Shown here piece after piece: positions 60,800 to 64,000 of a DNA stretch of 64,000 bases. The stretch is from an uncultured Ectothiorhodospiraceae bacterium (GTDB taxonomy: Bacteria > Pseudomonadota > Gammaproteobacteria > Nitrococcales > Nitrococcaceae), in NCBI GenBank assembly GCA_913055565.1, contig CAJXKP010000005.1, positions 42,357 through 106,356 on the forward strand, written 5' to 3'. Position numbers and translations under genes: made by a program. The stretch's first letter is position 1, and every line of letters begins with the position of its first letter. The notes beneath the pieces are model-generated. The model made no database searches. It was not told the origin of the DNA and saw only the letters and a list, made by a program, of their open reading frames with translations.

Positions 60800-61046
60800 C
60801 GACGTCCGACTGCTCCTCGTCCGCTTGGCCGGGGTTGGTCTTGACCGCGCGCGCCGGAACGATGGTCGAGATGGCGTGCTTGTACACCATTTGATTGATG
60901 CTGTTACGCAACACGATGACGAACTGATCGAACGACTCCACCTGCCCCTGGAGCTTGATGCCGTTAACCAGGTAGATCGAGACCGGGACCTTTTCCTTGC
61001 GCAGCGTATTGAGGAAAGGCTCCTGCAGGGATTGCCCTTTCGCCAT
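60789..61046 (-). CDS. hfq: RNA chaperone Hfq
   Basis: Sm-like hexamer that pairs small RNAs with mRNAs. The ATG at 61046 gives 85 residues; the frame is open to 61136 but the leader is not conserved. Sm1 and Sm2 are intact: [20 protein letters not shown], the LVNGIKLQG turn, and [10 protein letters not shown]. The tail is short and acidic. It lies between miaA and hflX, the standard order. Confidence 0.98.
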   Translation of the reverse strand: MAKGQSLQEPFLNTLRKEKVPVSIYLVNGIKLQGQVESFDQFVIVLRNSINQMVYKHAISTIVPARAVKTNPGQADEEQSDVGAD

Positions 61047-61149
61047 GCCGAAAACTCCTCGGGTCGTCCGTACTGTTGTTGTTATGCGAGCGAGCCGCGC
61101 TACCGACGACCGCCCGACGCCCACGAGCGCTACCACGTTATATGATTAG

Positions 61150-62085
61150 TCACCCTAACATGGGGGCGAGTTCATCGATAATGCGCTGCGTCATGCCGCC
61201 CTCGCTCGGGTCGAACCAGAGGGCGTCGGACTCGCGCCGCAGCCAGGTGAGCTGGCGCTTGGCGAACTGCCGGGTCGCGACGATGCCACGCTCGACCATG
61301 CCCTGCTCATCCAGCTCGCCATCCAGATAGCGCCAGACCTGGCGATACCCCACAGCCCGCATGGACGGGCAGTCCAGATCGAGATCACCCCGTGCACGCA
61401 AGGCGCGGACCTCCTCGACAAACCCCGCTGCCAGCATGGCGCGAAAGCGCTGCTCGATACGCTGGTGCAGCACTAAGCGGCTCGCGGGCGCCAACGCCAG
61501 GCGCAGACTTGGGCCGGGCGGCGGCTCGCCCTCGGACTGGGCGGTCAGCGACGACAGCGGCTGCCCCGTAAGCTCGGCGACCTCCAGGGCGCGCTCGATA
61601 CGCTGCTGGTCATTGGGATGCAGCCGCGCGGCCGTAGTCGGATCCAGGGCGGCGAGGCGCTGATGCAGGGCCGCCCAGCCGTGGGCCTCGGCCTCCGCCT
61701 CCAGCCGATCGCGAATACCGCGATCGGCGCTCGGCATGGGGGCCAGGCCATGTCTGAGCGCCCGAAAATAGAGCATGGTGCCGCCAACAAGGATCGGTAG
61801 CCGATCCCGGCCGCGAATGGCCGCGATCAGCGCCCGGGCGTCGTCGCGGAAACGGGCCGCGGAGTAGGCCGCCAGAGGGTCGAGGATATCGATGAGGTGA
61901 TGCGGGATCTCGGCGCGCAGTTCGGCGGAGGGCTTGGCCGTGCCGATATCCATGCCGCGATAGACTTGGGCCGAATCGACGCTAATCACCTCGACCGGAT
62001 AGCGGCGCGCGAGCTCGACGGCGAGATCCGTCTTGCCCGAGGCCGTGGGCCCCATGATGTAGACCACGGGCGGCTGGCTGGCCAT
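61150..62085 (-). CDS. miaA: tRNA dimethylallyltransferase
   Basis: Adds the isopentenyl group to A37 of tRNAs; MiaB then adds the methylthio group. It has 311 residues. The P-loop is GPTASGKT at 12-19, with [16 protein letters not shown] following. Its start abuts the mutL stop with no gap. Confidence 0.97.
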   Translation of the reverse strand: MASQPPVVYIMGPTASGKTDLAVELARRYPVEVISVDSAQVYRGMDIGTAKPSAELRAEIPHHLIDILDPLAAYSAARFRDDARALIAAIRGRDRLPILVGGTMLYFRALRHGLAPMPSADRGIRDRLEAEAEAHGWAALHQRLAALDPTTAARLHPNDQQRIERALEVAELTGQPLSSLTAQSEGEPPPGPSLRLALAPASRLVLHQRIEQRFRAMLAAGFVEEVRALRARGDLDLDCPSMRAVGYRQVWRYLDGELDEQGMVERGIVATRQFAKRQLTWLRRESDALWFDPSEGGMTQRIIDELAPMLG

Positions 62086-63921
62086 TCACTGCCCCCGCAT
62101 GAACAGCCGATCCAGATCCTGCATGGTCAGGCGGGTCCAGGTAGGCCGCCCATGGTTGCATTGCCCGATGTTGGGCGTGCGCTCCATATCACGCAGCAAG
62201 GCGTTCATCTCCGCGATACCGAGCCGCCGGTTGGCCCGCACCGAGCCATGGCAGCCCACCGTGGCCAGGACGTGGTTGAGCGCCTCGTCCAGGCGCGAGC
62301 TCGCGCCCTCGCCCTGCAGGTCCGAGAGGACGTCGCGCACCAGCTGGCCCGCATCCTCGTCCTGGAGCAGCACGGGCACGCGGCGTACCAGCAGGGTATC
62401 CGGGCCGCCGCGCGAGACCTCGAAGCCCAGGCGCTCGAAGGTGGCGGCATGCTCCTCGGCGAGCGTGGCCTCCGCCGGGGTCACCGGCACCGATACCGGC
62501 ATCAGCAGCGGCTGGCTGGCAACGCCATCGGCATTGAGCTGCGCCTTGAGCTGCTCGTAGACGATGCGCTCGTGGGCCGCGTGCATATCCACCAGGATCA
62601 GGCCATCCGCGGCCTCGGCGAGGACGTAAACGCCCTGGAGCTGCGCCAGGGCATAGCCCATGGCCGGCACCTCATCCTGGGCGGCCGGCTCAGCGTCACT
62701 GGATCGGGCAGCGCCCGGTTCACCGGCCTCGGCGCTGTATAGCGCCCTCGCCTCATTGAGCGGCAAGCCGACCGACTGCTGACGCGGCTCGCCATACGCG
62801 CTCGGGCCCGTCGATCCGTCACCGGACGAGCCACTCGGCGGCGCCCTCGGCGCGGGTGCCCCCGAGCTCGCCGGCGCCGCGGATTCCACCGTAGCCGTGG
62901 GGGCATGATCCTCATCGCCGGAATGGGCGAGCGCCCGATGCAGCTGCTGGAAGAGGAAATCATAGACCAGGCGCGATTCGCGGAAGCGCACCTCGTGCTT
63001 GGTCGGGTGGACATTGACGTCCACCTCGCCCGAATCGAGCTCCAGGTAGAGCACGTAGGCCGGGTGGCGATCCTTGAACAGCAGATCCGCGTAGGCGCGG
63101 CGGATGGCGTGGTTAAGCAGCCGATCACGGATCATGCGCCCGTTGAGGTAGAGGTACTGGAGGTCCGCCTGGCTGCGAGAGGCCGTCGGCAACCCTGCCC
63201 AACCCCAAAGGCGCATGCCCGCGCCCTCAGCGTCCAGGGCGAGCGAGCGCGCCACGAAATCGCGCCCCAATAGCTCCACCAGCCGCTGTTCTCGCCCGGC
63301 CGCGTCCGCGGCACCGGCCACCCGGAATAGTTCGCGCTCGTTGTGGCTCAGCGAAAAGCCCACATCGGGGCGGCTGAGGCTCATGCGCCGAACCACGTCC
63401 TGCACATGACGAAGCTCCGTGCGCTCTTTGCGCAGGAACTTCCGGCGGGCCGGCGTGTTATAGAACAGCTCCCGCACCTCGGCCACGGTACCCGGCGGCA
63501 TCGCCGCCGGCTCGGGCTCGGCCGCGGCCTCGCCCTCGACCTCCAGTCGCCACCCGTGATCGGCCGCGGCCAGCCGAGCGGCCAGGCTCAACCGTGCCAC
63601 CGAGCCAATGCTCGGCAGGGCCTCGCCGCGAAAGCCCAATGTCCCGATGCGCTCCAAGTCATCGAGACCGGCGATCTTGCTGGTGGCGTGGCGATTGACG
63701 GCCAGTGCCAAATCCTCTGGCCCCATACCACCCCCATCATCCCGAACACGGATTAAATGGGTACCGCCCGCCTCAACGGTGACATCCACTCGCGAGGCTC
63801 CGGCGTCCAGGGCGTTTTCCATGAGCTCTTTAACGACAGAGGCCGGGCGCTCAATGATCTCGCCCGCAGCGATCTGGTTAACAAGCTGCGATGGTAGCTG
63901 GTGGACCGAACTGCCGCTCAC
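62086..63921 (-). CDS. mutL: DNA mismatch repair protein MutL
   Basis: GHKL ATPase coordinating mismatch repair, 611 residues from a GTG start at 63921; the ATG just upstream is followed at once by a stop. The ATPase motifs are NQIAAGEIIERPASVVKEL and GFRGEALPSI. A variable Ser/Pro/Ala linker (about 335-425) leads to the C-terminal domain. That domain carries DMHAAHERIVYE at 445-456, fitting the D-x-H-A-x2-E-x4-E endonuclease motif, and CNHGRPTW near the end. This suggests a nicking MutL, typical of bacteria lacking MutH. Confidence 0.96.
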   Translation of the reverse strand: MSGSSVHQLPSQLVNQIAAGEIIERPASVVKELMENALDAGASRVDVTVEAGGTHLIRVRDDGGGMGPEDLALAVNRHATSKIAGLDDLERIGTLGFRGEALPSIGSVARLSLAARLAAADHGWRLEVEGEAAAEPEPAAMPPGTVAEVRELFYNTPARRKFLRKERTELRHVQDVVRRMSLSRPDVGFSLSHNERELFRVAGAADAAGREQRLVELLGRDFVARSLALDAEGAGMRLWGWAGLPTASRSQADLQYLYLNGRMIRDRLLNHAIRRAYADLLFKDRHPAYVLYLELDSGEVDVNVHPTKHEVRFRESRLVYDFLFQQLHRALAHSGDEDHAPTATVESAAPASSGAPAPRAPPSGSSGDGSTGPSAYGEPRQQSVGLPLNEARALYSAEAGEPGAARSSDAEPAAQDEVPAMGYALAQLQGVYVLAEAADGLILVDMHAAHERIVYEQLKAQLNADGVASQPLLMPVSVPVTPAEATLAEEHAATFERLGFEVSRGGPDTLLVRRVPVLLQDEDAGQLVRDVLSDLQGEGASSRLDEALNHVLATVGCHGSVRANRRLGIAEMNALLRDMERTPNIGQCNHGRPTWTRLTMQDLDRLFMRGQ

Positions 63922-63960
63922 CCCATGCCCCCTAACCGGATAACGCGCGGGCCGGGGGCG

Positions 63961-64000
63961 TTATTCGGAACGGGAACGCTCACGCTCAATCGCGCGTCTG
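63961..64000 (-). CDS. C-terminal end of a gene upstream of mutL, probably amiB (partial)
   Basis: The minus-strand frame entering from the right edge reads RRAIERERSRSE and ends at a TAA (63961-63963), 39 bases before the mutL start. In gammaproteobacteria the gene directly before mutL is usually amiB, an N-acetylmuramoyl-L-alanine amidase. Only twelve codons are visible, so the name rests on synteny alone. Confidence 0.45.
   Translation of the reverse strand, partial: RRAIERERSRSE

Overview
The window is a GC-rich, gene-dense chromosomal segment of a gammaproteobacterium. Block order closely follows the Pseudomonas/Chromatiales arrangement as I remember it: algW/degS-hisD-hisG-murA-ibaG-mla, yrbG-kdsD-kdsC-lptCAB-rpoN-hpf-ptsN, pmbA-tldD-nitrilase-yhdP-rng-maf, rlmH-rsfS-nadD-proA-holA-lptE-leuS, lnt-corC-ybeY-phoH-miaB, ssb-MFS-uvrA and purA-hisZ-hflCK-hflX-hfq-miaA-mutL. 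The acidic stretch of RpoN, a short-form HisG with HisZ, and a PTS relay with an HprK-like protein suggest a Chromatiales or Ectothiorhodospiraceae-like, possibly salt-adapted lineage. This placement is inference; no rRNA gene is present to test it.

Layout. 1-8 kb: a DegS/AlgW-type protease cut by the left edge, then a minus-strand run of hisD, hisG, murA, ibaG and mlaBCDEF (outer-membrane lipid asymmetry). 8-17.5 kb: a divergent plus-strand run for Kdo and LPS transport (yrbG, kdsD, kdsC, lptC, lptA, lptB), then rpoN, hpf, ptsN, an HPr-kinase-like gene, rapZ, a mannose-type EIIA and HPr. 17.5-40.7 kb: an almost unbroken minus-strand run (pmbA, tldD, nitrilase, yhdP, rng, maf, rlmH, rsfS, nadD, proA, holA, lptE, leuS, lnt, corC, ybeY, phoH, miaB), interrupted only by plus-strand ybeL. 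40.7-47.6 kb: the most accessory-like part, with two UDP-sugar dehydrogenases, a UDP-glucuronate epimerase, a specialised NusG paralog (RfaH-like), gluQ and a plus-strand PptH-like metallophosphoesterase. 47.7-54.3 kb: ssb, a fused ATP sulfurylase/APS kinase, an MFS transporter and divergent uvrA. 54.3-64 kb: purA, hisZ, a DUF2065 protein, hflC, hflK, hflX, hfq, miaA, mutL and the last codons of a probable amiB.

Most of the window is core biology: envelope building (murA, mla, lpt, kds, lnt, yhdP), nitrogen-type PTS control with sigma-54, tRNA and ribosome maturation, and repair. The points worth a second look are: (1) two related MITE-like elements, 97 bp at 37711-37807 with TTAA flanks and about 161 bp at 46538-46698; (2) a separate element of about 107 bp with near-perfect 27-bp inverted ends at 7988-8094, between the mla and lpt operons; (3) an HPr-kinase-like protein that keeps its P-loop but lacks several catalytic landmarks, beside an HPr that keeps both phosphorylation sites; (4) a PptH-like phosphoesterase outside its known context; and (5) a maf-rlmH junction where rod-shape genes sit in relatives.

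No tRNA, rRNA, CRISPR array, prophage or intact transposase gene was recognised. I did not find a clearly new multi-gene system; the HprK-like/HPr relay is the best candidate for unusual biology.
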